DNA of 64,000 bases from Psococerastis gibbosa (taxonomy: Eukaryota; Arthropoda; Insecta; Psocodea; Psocidae): positions 48,171,469-48,235,468 of the forward strand of contig OZ020485.1 in NCBI GenBank assembly GCA_963971405.1, given 5' to 3'. Under the pieces are notes generated by a model. It made no database searches and had not been told where the DNA came from. It saw only the letters and a list, made by a program, of their open reading frames with translations. This document shows, in pieces, positions 1 through 11,309 of this stretch (its first letter is position 1; each line of letters begins with the position of its first letter). Both the position numbers and the translations under genes were made by a program.

Positions 1-66
1 AGAGGCATGTCATAGTCATAGAGGCATGTCATAGTCATAGAGGCATGTCATAGTCATAGAGGCTCC
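1..66. repeat. 19-bp tandem repeat at window edge
   Basis: Three exact copies of the 19-bp unit AGAGGCATGTCATAGTCAT, at 1-19, 20-38 and 39-57, are followed by a partial fourth. The array touches the left edge, so it probably continues upstream and its full copy number cannot be seen. Confidence 0.9.
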
Positions 67-419
67 CTTAACCCAAAATTAGTCTTTTAATAAAACTTGT
101 TATAATAAATAATGCTAGTTAAACCCAAATAATTGTCAAAGAGAAATTTATGAATGAAACCCATTAATGTTAGTATAAAACCCTGAAAGAACTACAGGGG
201 GAAAACCACCTTATCAACGATTTGAGACTTGAAGACTTGAGACCTGAACAGATGATGCAGCATGCGAAATTTCCTCTTCTCTTCGGGTTGAGCAAGTTTA
301 AAATCGTTGATTAGGTGTAACGGTGCTAGTGGGTTTCCTTCTGTAGATGCTAACAACATTATTGGGTTTCTTTGACAAAGTAAATGTCTGAATATACAGT
401 AACTATTAGTTGGGGCTTC
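61..419. other. stretch with no recognised feature
   Basis: AT-rich sequence. The one reading frame here is on - (192-476), begins in a C-rich run inside the neighbouring MITE and has no recognisable domain. Confidence 0.5.
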
Positions 420-603
420 CAAGGCCGTGCCAGGTTTTGATTTCGGGGGGGGGGGGGGGTCCGATTTTTTTAACATAAATTATTAATAAATTAATGGAGA
501 AATTCTTCAAACCATACAGGTTTACATACAAAAATATTTATTTCGGGGGGGGGGGGGAGAGGGGGCCCGGATCCCATGGACCACCCCCCTGGGCACGGCC
601 ATG
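420..603. mobile_element. hAT-like MITE with two long G runs
   Basis: The ends are inverted repeats: CAAGGCCGTGCC at 420 and GGCACGGCCATG at 592-603 (11 of 12 positions pair). Inside are G runs at about 447-460 and 546-557. The ends match the better preserved element at 61264-61423, which has an 8-bp target duplication, so a hAT-like origin is inferred. The 8-bp flanks here agree at only 5 of 8 positions, so this copy is older or its edges are slightly off. Confidence 0.6.
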
Positions 604-647
604 GGTTTTTCTAACTCTAGTTATTATAAAATGTTTTATTAAAACAG

Positions 648-840
648 TCAGGACATGTAGAGTTGTGGTACAGAGTCCAACTTTCACCCGAAAGGTAGTT
701 GGTTCGAGTCCCACACTTGCTACATTTTCTGGCCATGTAAAGCAGGCGGCCCCGATTTTTCCTAGTTGAGTGTAAGAGAGGGCTTTATAGCCCGCTAACT
801 CCTCTAGTTTGGCTTAGTATTAGAATTAAAAAAAGTCAAT
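648..840 (+). mobile_element. tRNA-derived SINE, diverged copy
   Basis: Carries the tRNA-like head (ACATGTAGAGTTGTGGTAC, then ACTTTCACCCGAAAGG, then the B box GGTTCGAGTCCC) and the body shared with the copies at 15990, 41763 and 45121 (GTGTAAGAGAGGGCTTTATAG, TTGGCTTAGTA). It ends in a TATTTATTATTTAT tail. The head resembles tRNA-Glu(UUC). It is a retroposon copy, not a tRNA gene, because the repeated body follows directly. Confidence 0.85.
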
Positions 841-2060
841 ATTTATTATTTATCTAAAACACTATTTTTTTACTTGTTCAGCTCTATGACCCTTATTTCT
901 GTTGCATTTCGACTTTGCGTAAATATTGTATATTGGTCCGATTCCCTACTATAAGCATATTTATGAGTTTTTAGTGCCACCACCGTGTACCAATGCATGA
1001 CGTTATAATTCCTTATTGAGACTTATCAATTGACAATGGAACTACCCTAAGTGTAAATCCGAGCGACTTCCCCTGGTCGGTTCAGTCATATTACCAGACA
1101 AAATTGTTATAGTCTATTTATTTACATTTTTCTGATCTTCACTAATATCCTGTATGCAATCTGTACGGAAGAGGTTCCGAAATGCAGGCTACCCATTGAG
1201 ACATTGTAACAAAATCATCTAAATTTTCAATAATACAAGAACTTACGTGGAAAACACGAATGCTAATTCCGTATTGCTCAAGTAAAATGAAAATCACTAC
1301 AAGCTATGATAAATGGCTAAAAACAATGGTTGTGGAGGAAAGCAATCACAGTACTAAATGCTGGTTAGATGCCGGCAAATCTATAGTGATAATCCAGTGC
1401 ACTATGACCTTTGATGTCATTATTAATTTGACCCTATAGCGTTTGCCCTTTAAATAAGAGATACAGAAATACAGTACATATACAGTATTTGGCGAAGTGT
1501 AGTTCCTATCTAGGTAGGCAATGAATGCTATATTTAGTACATTCTGTAAATAAATAATGTCATTAATTAGACATGGTGCCGTAACATGGGTGCTCACTGG
1601 ATGCCGCTGATTGCATAATAGATTTATAAAATCTCATTAGGATGTTCATTATTTTTTTTATTTTTAAAAAGACGCGTTTTGGAAAGAGCACTTACTGCCG
1701 TTGAATACTAGACGGGCTCCTAAAGTGCTGATGCCAAAGGTCTCGATGTTAGTAGTCCAGCCACCTTCACAGCTGCTTATTCAGTGTCTATCTGCTGGCT
1801 CGTAAATACAGGTATATGAAAGATTTAAAGCGCATATATATATAGGGGGATGGGGGGGGGCAACGAGGTGCCTGGAGGTAGTAGACAAAACATCAAGATA
1901 AACGAGATCCACTTCACAAAAGCCCAAAGAATTCGGTGAATTGGGCACGGGGAGCTACTGGTTGAACACCGCGATCCAACCTTCGTATACAGAGTGAGAA
2001 TGGAGGGCAGAAGCAGGCCACGAAACCGATACAAGGACTAGGTGAAATAGTAGTTGTAAT
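841..2060. other. stretch with no recognised feature
   Basis: I see no gene, known repeat family or clear inverted ends. There is a short TATATATA tract and a G run near 1838-1860. The small frames on - at 1346-1597 and 1825-2034 have no domain. Confidence 0.45.
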
Positions 2061-2076
2061 TTTTTTTGAAGAACTT

Positions 2077-2290
2077 TCTATGGACCCAAGCCTATTTATA
2101 GTGGCCCATAGGACCCTTGTCCAATGCCAACTACCCCATGGACTTCGGACATTATTTGTATTGTTTCTTTATGAATTTTTGGCCATTGGCAAACTGGTAT
2201 ACGTTCTACAAGCTACAAGCGATAATGGACAAGCTGAGACAAGCTTAACATTGATGACGAGGTGGAATAGGACATGTGGACTTCTTATAG
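2077..2290 (+). repeat. dispersed repeat B copy
   Basis: Shares with the copies at about 15650, 17548, 19625, 41490 and 49395 the segments CCATGGACTTCGGACATTAT, TTGTATTGTTTC, GAATTTTTGGCCATTGGCA and GATAATGGACAAGCTGAGAC. No coding capacity is conserved between copies. The class is unknown; it may be a SINE or the 3' end of a LINE. Confidence 0.7.
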
Positions 2291-2655
2291 TGGGCTCCTG
2301 AAAGCTGGATTGCTGACTTTTTCACGTGACGCAAGAACATAATATTAGCAGGTTAGAAGGTATGAAGTCAAAATTTAGTTAGGCTGTTAAAACAGAAAAC
2401 GAAAGGATAAGTAGGTCGTTAAAAAAAAAAAAAAAAAAATCGATTAGACAGGAAAAAGTGAAAAGTAAAGGAGACGAAAACATTGCTCCCACCAATTACG
2501 GCAATTAGGAGGACATAACAATAGGAGGTCGAGGCCCGAGGGTGGCATTGGAGGAAACGGAACAATGTTGTAGCTAGATGTCTCAACAGAGTCTCTAATC
2601 TTGTTTCCAGAATTTTGGCTGAATTGGATTCCTTAGCCTCCATATGAATACGCTA
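2291..2655. other. stretch with a poly(A) run, otherwise unrecognised
   Basis: An A run at about 2420-2439 may be a retroposon tail, but no body can be assigned. The open frame on - at 2419-2643 reads through it and has no domain. Confidence 0.4.
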
Positions 2656-2795
2656 ATGCAGCATTTCTGAAGCCATACATGGATTTAAATTAAATTCGGC
2701 ATGTGGATTCATGAAAACCATTTTTTATGTCTCGGGACTTTTTTTTTCTGTTTTGGGCTAACTCAGTGTCGGTGAGTTTTTATTAATTGGTGAAG
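2656..2795 (+). mobile_element. fragment of the 0.9 kb TCTG element
   Basis: The text AATTCGGCATGTGGATTCATGAAAA followed by TTTTGGGCTAACTCAGT matches the middle of the elements at 9014 and 30102. Both ends and the TCTG tract are missing. Confidence 0.6.
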
Positions 2796-2810
2796 TTTAA
2801 CTTCTGTCGT

Positions 2811-3185
2811 GCCAACGGCCATACCATGTTGAATCAACCAAAACAGGGCCTGTTCCAAACTGCGGCAAACTTGGTAGTGTGCAGCGTTGGCAGGGGAACA
2901 TAGTGGGACATGATAACGTGCTGAGACTATAGTAGCTCTAGTCTGAGTGCGTGGTGAGTCTTGGTCACCTCCGAATTAGTCGTGTGACTTTATTATGTTC
3001 TCCAAGTGGTTCGGAATCCACTATAACCAGGAGGCACACCCTGTCAGTCAACTCCCCTTTCCCCAAGGTGAAAGAGCCGGCCCTAGGGTACCTCAAGTTA
3101 ATTAACTGACTCACTCCCCCCGCCAGCCTGACAGGGTTGCTTAAAGCAGAAATGCTGAAAGCAGGCGTTGGAAAACAAACAAAAC
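2811..3185 (+). mobile_element. 5S rRNA-headed SINE, long variant
   Basis: It begins GCCAACGGCCATACCATGTT, which closely matches the first ~22 bases of arthropod 5S rRNA. The body has TGGTTCGGAATCCACTATAA and CCCGCCAGCCTGACAGGGTT, and the end is an AAACAAAC tail. The same long form is at 43939-44297 (+) and 60594-60905 (-). A shorter form is at 20096, 40908 and 56550. The 5S identity of the head is inferred from memory of 5S sequences; family membership is seen directly. Confidence 0.8.
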
Positions 3186-3673
3186 TTCTATCGTCTGGTC
3201 ACTGGCACACACCTATTTAAGTTGTTTTAATTTTTTTTTTAATTTCCGGGGCCGCTGGCCACGTCTCCGAACACTAGCCTTTGTAAATCCGTAACAGGTG
3301 TCTCTGATTAAAAAAAATACTTTTGGCGCGCTCAAATGTCCTATCTCTCCTGTTAAGGATTCTGTTCAGGGAACTATCATAGGACTCAGTGCAAACGTTT
3401 TTAGTCGATTAATCATTGCGTAGCCTAGGTCAAGAGTGCACCACTAAACCACTTGATAATTTATTTCATCATGATATGTTGCGCGTCAATTATATAAAAA
3501 AAAGCATGTTACAGCAATCTAGACTATTTTATTTGAACACAAGAACTTGGAAAACATTATGGGTCATTATCGCATCAGTTCCCGTCATAAAGCAAAAAAT
3601 CTGGACTTCCCCAGAAGTCCCAATGGGGACGCCCTGATTATGGTAAAAACTGTACATGTTTGGAAAAATAAAG
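3186..3673. other. probable 3' end of an unidentified retroposon
   Basis: No coding domain is visible. The right side (TCCCAATGGGGACGCCCTGA, then GGAAAAATAAAGAATT) runs into an (ATT)n tract, which is typical of a non-LTR retroposon 3' end. This is inference. Confidence 0.35.
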
Positions 3674-3674
3674 A

Positions 3675-3711
<37 letters not shown>

Positions 3712-3712
3712 G
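3674..3712. repeat. (ATT)n microsatellite
   Basis: About 12 ATT/TTA units directly 5' of the LINE. A similar but shorter (ATT)n follows that LINE at 6896-6911, so the tract is likely tail sequence of one or two non-LTR elements. Confidence 0.9.
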
Positions 3713-3864
3713 AGTACCTACAAAAAATTAGAAGTGTAGAAGACTTAGATAACTTGTAGCACTTTGGTAAAAATGTTGCAACTTTCTCTAAAAACACTGA
3801 AAATAAGATTAAGAGTGAAAATGAAAATTTTTTTGAGCAGTTTTATTGTAGGAAAGTCGATGTA

Positions 3865-4490
3865 ATGGAAAAAGACATAAGAATGATGAATTCTAATTGT
3901 AAAGACATTAGAGTACTGCACCTTAATATAAGAAGCTTAAAAAAATACTACAATGAGTTAGAAATATTAAAAACACAAGTAAACCCTGAAATAATATCGA
4001 TATGTGAAACGGATTTAAAAAGTTATGAGAAAGATTTATATAACTTGCACAATTACAATAAATTTGATTTTTTTCGCTCAATACAAGAGGGGGAGGCATT
4101 TCTGTTTATATCAAGAAACATATTGAGGAGATAGTATTAGAAGATAATTATAATTCGATGGAAAAGGTAGTACTCAAACTACACATGGGAAAGAATACTT
4201 TTGTGAATGTACTAGCTATCTATAGGCTACATAAGCCACCTAAAGCTTTTATTGCGGAGCTTACTGACCTTGTAGAAAATAAATTGAATGGGAAAACTAT
4301 TATAATTGGTGATATAAACTTAGATTTGATAAAAAACTCTACGACTAAAGCTGAATACTTGAATGTGCTAATAAGTAATGGGTTCATCCAATGCATAAAT
4401 CTAGTAACAAGAGAAGAGTTTCGGGAGGGTGTGCTTAAACAATCATGCATTGATCATTGTTTTACAAGAAACATGAAAATAGTAGACTGA
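3865..4490 (+). pseudogene. LINE endonuclease domain, frameshifted
   Basis: Endonuclease/exonuclease/phosphatase-like domain of the LINE, which would nick target DNA before reverse transcription. The first frame (3865-4134) holds the start motif IRVLHLNIRSLKKYYNELE and the catalytic-type E in SICETD. A shift at a G run near 4089 moves the reading into the frame of 4158-4490, which holds IIIGDINLDL (the GDxN motif) and CIDHCF. A second shift near 4480 leads into the frame that holds SDHYP, the last endonuclease motif. All key motifs are therefore present but lie in three frames. Confidence 0.85.
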
Positions 4491-6724
4491 CTATTTATAC
4501 TAAAATTTCAGACCATTATCCAATTGTCATAGATTTGCAATTAAAGGAGCGTATAAAAATCTGCAACGTGCAGAAAAAAGTGCGACGATATAACGAAAAT
4601 GAAATAAACCTTCGTATAAAGAACGAAAAATGGGAAATAAGTAATTTGAATGTGATTGACCCATCTGGAAAATATAACAGACTTAAAGAAAGATTTGCTC
4701 AAATTTACCAAGAAGCCGAACGGCTGGAAAGAATTTCAAAAAGTCGACCAGAATCGACGTGGGTTACGAGGAAAATAAAAGTGGAAATGCTGAAAAGAGA
4801 CAAGTTGTTCGTAAAGTGGAAGAAACAAAGGGATAATTGGGAGAATAAATTATTATATAATAAGCAAAGAAACTATACAAACAAACTTATAAACAGTGCT
4901 AAAGCTAAATCAATATACATGGAATTGAAAGGTGCACGGAATGACATTAAAAGAACCTGGAATATAATAAACAAGATTACTGGCAGGAAAAGTAACACAT
5001 CAATTGATGAGACGGTGGAAAGATACTTTAAAACCAACAATCAAGATTACAGTGACACAGCGGAATTGTTTCTGAAAACTTTTATTTCTGAAATCAAAAA
5101 TACTGTAGTACATTGTAATAGACAACTCACAAAAATAAATGAAATTAAAAAGTCGGAAACCGTACTTAAATGGAAGAAAACTACAGCCGAGACTATTAAT
5201 AACATTATATGTGAAATGAATAATGGAAAGTCACCGGTTACAGACAAGATAAGAGTAAAAGATTTAATGAAAAATGTGAAACTAAACCATATCATTGCGG
5301 AGGTGGTAAATGTTTCTCTGGCGAAAGGAGAAATACCAAATGAATTTAAATGGTCCATAGTGAGACCTATATATAAAGGGAAAAAACACGATGACCCAAA
5401 AAATTATAGGCCAATATCAATTCTAAATACAGTAGAGAAGGTGCTTGAAAAAGAAGTTCATCGGCAGCTCACCGACTATCTCTATGAAAATAAATTGCTA
5501 TGTGAACATCAATATGGATTTCAGAAAAATAAAAGTGCAGAATTATGCCTGAGTGAATTTTGTGACTATATAAATGGGCAACTACACATTAATAACCATG
5601 TCTTAGTACTTTTTATTGACTACTCAAAGGCTTTTGACGTTTTAAGCAAAGAAGTGGTACTAGCACAATTGAAAAGCTTGGGAGTAGAGGATATCGAGAT
5701 GGAATGGTTTGAAAACTATCTGACGGGGCGTCAAGTTGTCGTGAAAGTGTGTGACTCAACAAGTAACCCCGGAGACTGGGCAACAGGCGTACCACAAGGT
5801 AGTAAAATTGGCCAAATCCTCTACTTAGTAGCTACTAATAAAGTACTGCAAACATTGAGGAAAGGCAAGGGGTTTATGTTCGCCGATGATACGGCTATAG
5901 TAGTGGCCTGTAAGGAAATTAACAAAGCCAATAGCATTCTCCAAAAAGTAATTACAGATATTCAAAAGATATCTCATGATATTGGGCTCACAATAAATTG
6001 TGCAAAGACCAAAATAGTACATATAAGAAACAGGGGGCCTAAACAACGGAAAAGTAAGTTCACTTTCCATAAACATGAGTGCTTACACAATGATGAAAGC
6101 TCAACAAGATGCGAATGCAGCGATTTCATAGATATAGTTGAGGAGCATAAATATCTTGGTGTTTGGATTGATGGGAACTTTAACTGGCAAACACAAATTG
6201 ACTCAGTGTGTAAAAAGCTAAGATCGGCAAGTGGAGTACTACATAAATTGAAATATGGAGTTCCTTTGAAAGCTAGAAAGATGGTGTACCATGCACTAGT
6301 GGAATCAGTTATCAGTTATGGGATCACATCATGAGGACGTGATAATAACACTTACATACAAAAAATACAAAAAATACAAGATAGAATTATAACTAATATG
6401 TATTCGGAAAAATTTAACAAAAAATACAATGATACATTTTCGAAATATCAACATGCTGAATTCTTAACGTGCAATAAAATCTTAAAATTTAAAATTATAA
6501 AACAAAATTATTTCGACGATAAATATAAAACAGCGGACAAAACTAGATATACGAGGCAACAACAAAGGTTACAGATACCAATTACATACAATAAATATGG
6601 GGACAGGGAAAATAATGTGCTAATAAAAAAATTGTTCAACGAAATCCCCCAAGCTATAAAAAATGAAGAAAAAATTGGGAAAGCAAAACAAGTAATAAAA
6701 AAATGGTTGCTAGAGACTCAATAG
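4457..6724 (+). pseudogene. LINE reverse transcriptase, one nonsense codon
   Basis: The frame from 4457 begins with the SDHYP endonuclease end, then a basic linker, then RT. Visible RT motifs are NYRPISILN, QYGFQKNKSAE, the first catalytic aspartate in LFIDYSKAFD (coding about 5610-5640), GVPQGSKIG, and the catalytic FADD at 5879-5890. A TGA at 6332-6334 interrupts the frame where RTs of this kind normally have a tryptophan (SYGITSW-type motif). The same frame then runs on to 6724 with a lysine-rich C-terminal part. RNase H is not seen. Confidence 0.88.
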
Positions 6725-7067
6725 GCAAGACCTATTGAACCCACAATACCCTTAAAAAGTTGCAACATTTAGTGAAGAAGACGCCACCCCCGACAAGCGG
6801 AAGCTTTGGGGTGGTCGTGAATTGTAATTAGTCTATTTTTATTTTGAATTAATATAATCCCCTAGCTGGTGGAGTAACCAGTTAGGAAAAAAAAAAATAT
6901 TATTATTATTATCTTGCCTTGTATCTTCTTCTTATTTTAAGAAGTTCGGTTATCTTAAGGTGGCTCATTCAGCTCGGAGGGACTTTTAGACGTAATATTG
7001 TAGTATTATATGGTAAATATGTAACACTGACATTAAATTAACTTTGGTTGAAGAGGTAACCTCCTCG

Positions 7068-7199
7068 TTAAAACCGAAATTAGAGGATAAAGGAAAAAAC
7101 TTGACTAATGGGGTTAAAACCCACGATCTACACCTAACCGGGGCGTCAATTGTGGGTTCAGTCCCGCCAAGTTTTTTCTATATCTTCTAATTTCGGTTA
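7068..7199. repeat. hairpin with a B-box-like loop
   Basis: The arms AAACCGAAATTAGAGGATAA (about 7070) and TATCTTCTAATTTCGGTT (about 7180) are inverted copies, extended by AAAAAACTTG/CAAGTTTTTT. The ~65-bp loop contains GGGTTCAGTCCCGCC, which fits a pol III B box. It could be a short foldback element or a tRNA-like retroposon. The family is unknown. Confidence 0.55.
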
Positions 7200-7417
7200 T
7201 CATCTCTTTTATCTGTTAGACACCATAAAGTCAGCCACGTTTCCTTCGCCAACCTTTGCTATTTCCTTTGATATTTCCCCGCATTTTACCTTACCGTCAT
7301 CATTACTCGGCTATGATTTCTTCTTCATCTGAGGTCACTATCTCAACGATTGCTTGGCAGCAACTCCCTGCATATCATCCTCCAGCTCTTTCAGTCCTGC
7401 GCCTTCCTCTTTAGTTC

Positions 7418-7636
7418 TTAGAACGTTTGAGCTCCTTCGTCCTCCTTCAGTTGAACCATGAATTCCTTCTTCGGCCGCCCTCTTCTATTGGTTCCTTCCA
7501 CTGTGCCCTCAATGACGGTGTGTACCATATTTTCGTGTCTTAATAAATGCCCTACCCATTTAGCTCTTCTAATTTTTAAATGAGGTAGCAGCTGTCTCTC
7601 TTCTTCAATAGCCTCTATCACTCTTTCATTAGTCAC
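7418..7636 (-). pseudogene. LINE reverse transcriptase C-terminal fragment
   Basis: A 72-residue frame on - carries RAKWVGHLLRHE and NRRGRPKKEF, the RT C-terminal pattern [WGH-LxR-GRPxxxW] of arthropod LINEs. Catalytic RT motifs are absent. It is interrupted upstream by the poly-G MITE end at about 7651. Confidence 0.65.
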
Positions 7637-7650
7637 GTGGTCCCTCCACC

Positions 7651-7685
7651 CAAGGCCGTAGCCAAAGGGGGGGGGGGTTCAGCCC
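7651..7685. mobile_element. hAT-like MITE end with G run
   Basis: CAAGGCCGTAGCC followed by a run of about 11 G is the same end as that of the element at 61264. No matching right end is visible, so this is a solo end or a truncated copy. Confidence 0.55.
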
Positions 7686-7689
7686 TCGA

Positions 7690-8040
7690 TGAGCCTGCTC
7701 CTCCAGTCATCCCGGTTTTGTACAACGCTCCACCATCTACGAACTCCCAACTCGCGAAGGTGAGTTTCCAACTCATCCTTCCAGCCTTATCGAGGACGTA
7801 CGGCCAGTCGTCTTCCTGTCTTGCTTACTTTGTACATCTTTCTCGGCATGCGGTCGTTTGACATTCTTACGACGTGTCCCAGCCATCTTATGTGTTGCGC
7901 TCTTATGAACAGGACTATGCCTTCTGAGTATTGCGTCTATTTCGGCGTTGCTCCTTATACGCCACTCTCCGTCTTCGCATAATGGTCCATAGATCCTTCA
8001 TACTATCTTTCTTTCCAATACTCGTAGTTTGGCCAAACTT
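7690..8040 (-). pseudogene. second LINE RT tail, frameshifted
   Basis: On - the text GEWRIRSNAEIDAIL is followed, after a frame change, by IRWLGHVVRMSNDRMPRK and WKDELETHLRELGV. These are typical RT C-terminal tails of arthropod LINEs. The 5' part is missing. A piece of the same tail recurs on - at about 32690-32776. Confidence 0.65.
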
Positions 8041-8263
8041 CCTGTAATGTTTTATGAATTATTACAGAAGTAGAACTAAGTTTAGTTTATAATAGTTTCG
8101 CGGGGTTTTTTTTTGGCGCTGCGTGGTGAACTAACTGATTTTGTCTGGGTATTTAGGATAAGATGTAAATGTAACAATAATGAAATGAAAGATGAATTAA
8201 AGGAATTTCTAAAAAGTGAAATTAGTCTTTGACCTTAAAACTTGAAGAATATAACACTTCCTT

Positions 8264-8665
8264 AGGCGCCCATTCCACCGACCGGCTAGGGCTATTTACA
8301 AAAACAGTGACGTGGTAGCAGACATTCAAGATTTAGGCGGGGTTTCCACCGACCTCGCATTGTAGAATTGACGGAAATGTTTATTTTCCTCTATGCCATA
8401 GTTAAAATTGATCAATGATCATACAGTAAAATCACAAACAAACTAAAATTAAAAAATGGCGTCATGGGATATGTTAAGTACAAACATTTTAATAGCTTTA
8501 TATAAAAAGAAAAATTCTAATTTCCGTCAATGTCATTTGCATTCTGCAATGTGAGGTCGGTGGAAACGCCACTTAAGTCTTGAATGTCTACCATGTCTAC
8601 CATGGCTACCACGTCACCGGTTTTGTAAATAGCCCTAGCCGGTCGGTGGAATGGGCGCCTAAGAT
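8264..8665. mobile_element. foldback MITE F, ~140-bp inverted arms
   Basis: The ends TTAGGCGCCCATTCCACCGA and TCGGTGGAATGGGCGCCTAA are inverted, and pairing continues for roughly 110-140 bp (CCGGCTAGGGCTATTTACAA inside). A second member lies at 43435-43823. No transposase frame is present. The superfamily is unknown: the TTA/TAA edges could be part of the TIR or of the target site. Confidence 0.88.
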
Positions 8666-9013
8666 GAATAATATAGATAGGATAAGGACAATAAGGTACA
8701 TTCAGCAAGTACATGAGCAAAATGGGGGCCCACCTTTAATCATCGCGACAGCTCCACCACAGCAGCATTTAAGTCCAAAGTATTGAAGTTACTTTTAGCA
8801 AAGCAGTCTGAACAGCATTAGCCCAGGTTAAATGGTTAGGGATATGAATGATGGATGCATGTAAGTACGTATGTTAATATGATTGGGTAATTAAAATAGA
8901 ATAAGAAATAATTATACTATATAACATGTAAAGGCAGTTTAGTGTAAGAAAGGGCCACTGGCCCTAACTACGCTGTTCAATAAAGACGATTTATTGCTTT
9001 CCAATTGATTATT
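8666..9013. other. stretch with no recognised feature
   Basis: AT-rich and without domains. It ends with a partial repeat of the neighbouring element's edge (ATTGCTTTCCAATTGATT, about 8994). Confidence 0.4.
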
Positions 9014-9138
9014 ATTGCTTTCCAATTTATACGTAGTATAAGGAAAGCTTTGTGACGGTCGAAATTTTTGATTCCGAGAATTCAACGGGTTTACACGTTT
9101 TGAGGTCCCAGGAACCCAAAAAAGTGGTTTTTACGAAA

Positions 9139-9170
<32 letters not shown>

Positions 9171-9893
9171 GCTCTGTCTGTCTGTTCATTGATTTCCGGG
9201 CAAACTACTCGATGAATTTCGATTAAATTTGGCATGTAGGTTTATAAAATTCATGCCTCGGGACCATTTTTATTTTATTTTGGGCTAACTCAATTTGGGG
9301 GGGGGGGGGGGTTTATTCTCGAAAAATTCCCAAAAAACGTCTAAAAAAATTATTTCTCAAAAACGGCTCCAACGATTTCTTTTAAATTCACATATGTCGT
9401 AGTCGTTATTAATGTTTATAAAATGCGGGGGGTCGCTTGCCCCTTGATAGTTTGCTTCTGGGGGTAAAAAAATAAAAATAACTAAATTGTAATGAAAAAT
9501 GACTAAAAAATAATTTTTCTGCGAAACCTGATGATTTCTAACTTTAGACATGTTTTAGGTGTTAAATTGAGTAACGAAACCGGACAGTTTGCTTACCCAA
9601 AAAACTGTTGAGTTTTGTGGAAAAAAATGTTTTTTTTTTAAATTGAAAGCAAATTCACGCTCAAATGCATTGCGTGCCCTGCCATTATTGCTGTGTGGGA
9701 ATATGTTGGCCTGACCTATGTAGAATTTACGTCACCTTCAGTGACGTCAGGTGGACGACTCCGCCCCCCCCCCCTCTCCCGTGATATCCGAAATTTAACC
9801 ATAGGAAAATTATTTACCATGAAATTAATCATTTTCTCTCTCTACTAATCGATAAATTGGAAAGCATGTTCGAGTAAACTCGGACCGGTTCTT
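9014..9893 (+). mobile_element. 0.9 kb TCTG element, full copy
   Basis: One of at least three near-full copies (others at 30102 and, on -, 54022). It begins ATTGCTTTCCAATTTATACG and ends AATTGGAAAGCATG...GGACCGGTTCTT, so GCTTTCCAATTTAT forms inverted near-terminal repeats. In order it holds a (TCTG)n tract at 9139-9184, a G run at 9298-9312, CTCAAAAACGGCTCCAACGA and a C run near 9766. No protein is conserved. It looks like a non-autonomous DNA transposon. Confidence 0.8.
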
Positions 9894-10740
9894 ATTATTA
9901 TTAATCAACATTGCGTTCTAGAGGTTGTCTTTGGGTTGGTATTGAGAGGAATTATTCGAGATTGATTGGAAACAACATGGCAGAAGAGTTATTTCAGCAA
10001 ATTTAATTAATTCTCACTTCAATATTGGCAAAATGATTCTTTGAACAGCTCCTAATACCTACAAAATATTGAAACTTTGATGTTAGGTACCTCAAAGCTA
10101 TTGCTAATCAATACAGTACGATAATGTGAAACGTATTTCAAATGTGAAAGTAGGCGACGTACGCCAGAAATCGCCATATATTCATTAATTCACACGTCTG
10201 TTCGTCCGTCGGGTCGAGGTTATTCGGATGCATTCATTGAATAGTATGCATGCGAATAATCTTTATTTAAAAAAAAAGCTGTGGCTTAAATAATAGTCTA
10301 TAATATACTGTATGCGGTCATGTATTATTAGTTTCAAAAAAAGTTGACATCGAGGTCCGAGGACGTATATGCCTACTAGTTTTTGGCCATAAATTCATGA
10401 GGAAACAATACTATAATATACTTATTCATTATACTACTGATTAAACGAAAACTTAAATGCTGGACTGCCTCCTTGTTACTGCGCAACTTGTTACTAATAA
10501 TGTCCAAAAGTCGTTGGCATTGGGCTGGGTTCAATGAAATGAAATGAAATTATAATAGGCCATTTTAACCACAGACAGTACAAAATAAAAGTTACTGCAT
10601 GTGCTCGGCACCGTCAAAAATTATAAATAGCTATATACATATATAGACTTAAAAAAAAAACTACATACAATCATCAATAATACATCAATACAATCCTTTT
10701 CCATTAAAATCCACAACTTAATAATAATAAACAATATAGG
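9894..10740. other. stretch with no recognised feature
   Basis: AT-rich. There is a short (AAATG)n-like run near 10535 and small palindromes, but no gene or family that I can name. Confidence 0.4.
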
Positions 10741-10763
10741 CACTTATGACTGTGATGGGAATG

Positions 10764-11135
10764 TCAGGATGGAGGGAGGTTGGTCGCTAGAAATTCATTG
10801 ACAGAGTAGGGGTAACAACTCACTAGGAGACCCTTTACCTTGCTCTTGAAAACGTTACGGCTAATGTTATCTCTTTTTAGACCATGTGGGAGCATGTTGA
10901 AAAGCCTAGAACCAAGTTGGGAGGGTCCCTTTAGTACTTTAGTGAGCCTAACGGGTCCCAAGTGAATGTCACCCCTTCTCCGTGTGTGATAATGGTGAAC
11001 CTCACAATTTTTAAACCCCAGTCCCTCCCTTCTGACATAAATTAGCAGGTCTAGTATAAAAAGGGCAGGGAGAGTGAGTATCCCCAAACAAGGGAAAAGT
11101 GATCAGCATGACACACGCTGGTCCGATACTCCTGG
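10764..11135 (-). pseudogene. LINE RT C-terminal fragment
   Basis: The - frame reads LGILTLPALFILDLLIYV, then HHYHTRRRGDIHL, then GSRLFNMLPHGLK and FKSKVKGLL. This is the usual order of the extreme C-terminus of jockey/CR1-type RT. Catalytic motifs are absent, so the copy is strongly 5'-truncated. Confidence 0.75.
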
Positions 11136-11309
11136 ACCCTTCTACGTAGGCCTACGTGCATAAAAAGCCGAAAATAATATTATAGTATAAAATAATAAAT
11201 AATAAATATACATTTATGTTAAATTATACAATCAATTAATCAACAAGTAATCGACAAGAAGGTATAAAGTAAAATCGTCAAAATATCGTCAAAATCAGGT
11301 AGTTCTATC

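Larger units (their letters stand above)
3713..6911 (+). mobile_element. nearly full-length LINE, jockey/CR1-like
   Basis: A non-LTR retrotransposon with an apurinic-type endonuclease, then a reverse transcriptase and a long RT C-terminal part, then about 170 bp of 3' UTR and an A-rich (TAT)n tail. The coding region is split by two frameshifts and one in-frame TGA, so this copy looks inactive but only slightly decayed. The 5' edge is placed after the (ATT)n tract and is uncertain. RT motif order and lack of LTRs fit the jockey/CR1 group; the exact clade needs a tree. Confidence 0.85.

Noticed and set aside
1..66. CRISPR-like array
   Set aside because: Units are directly contiguous without spacers, and the DNA is from an animal.
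2811..2880. A true 5S rRNA gene
   Set aside because: Only the first ~22 bases match well; the middle and end of 5S are not present, and a SINE body follows.
3547..3797. Leu-run and Asn-run frames on both strands
   Set aside because: They are translations of the (ATT)n microsatellite.
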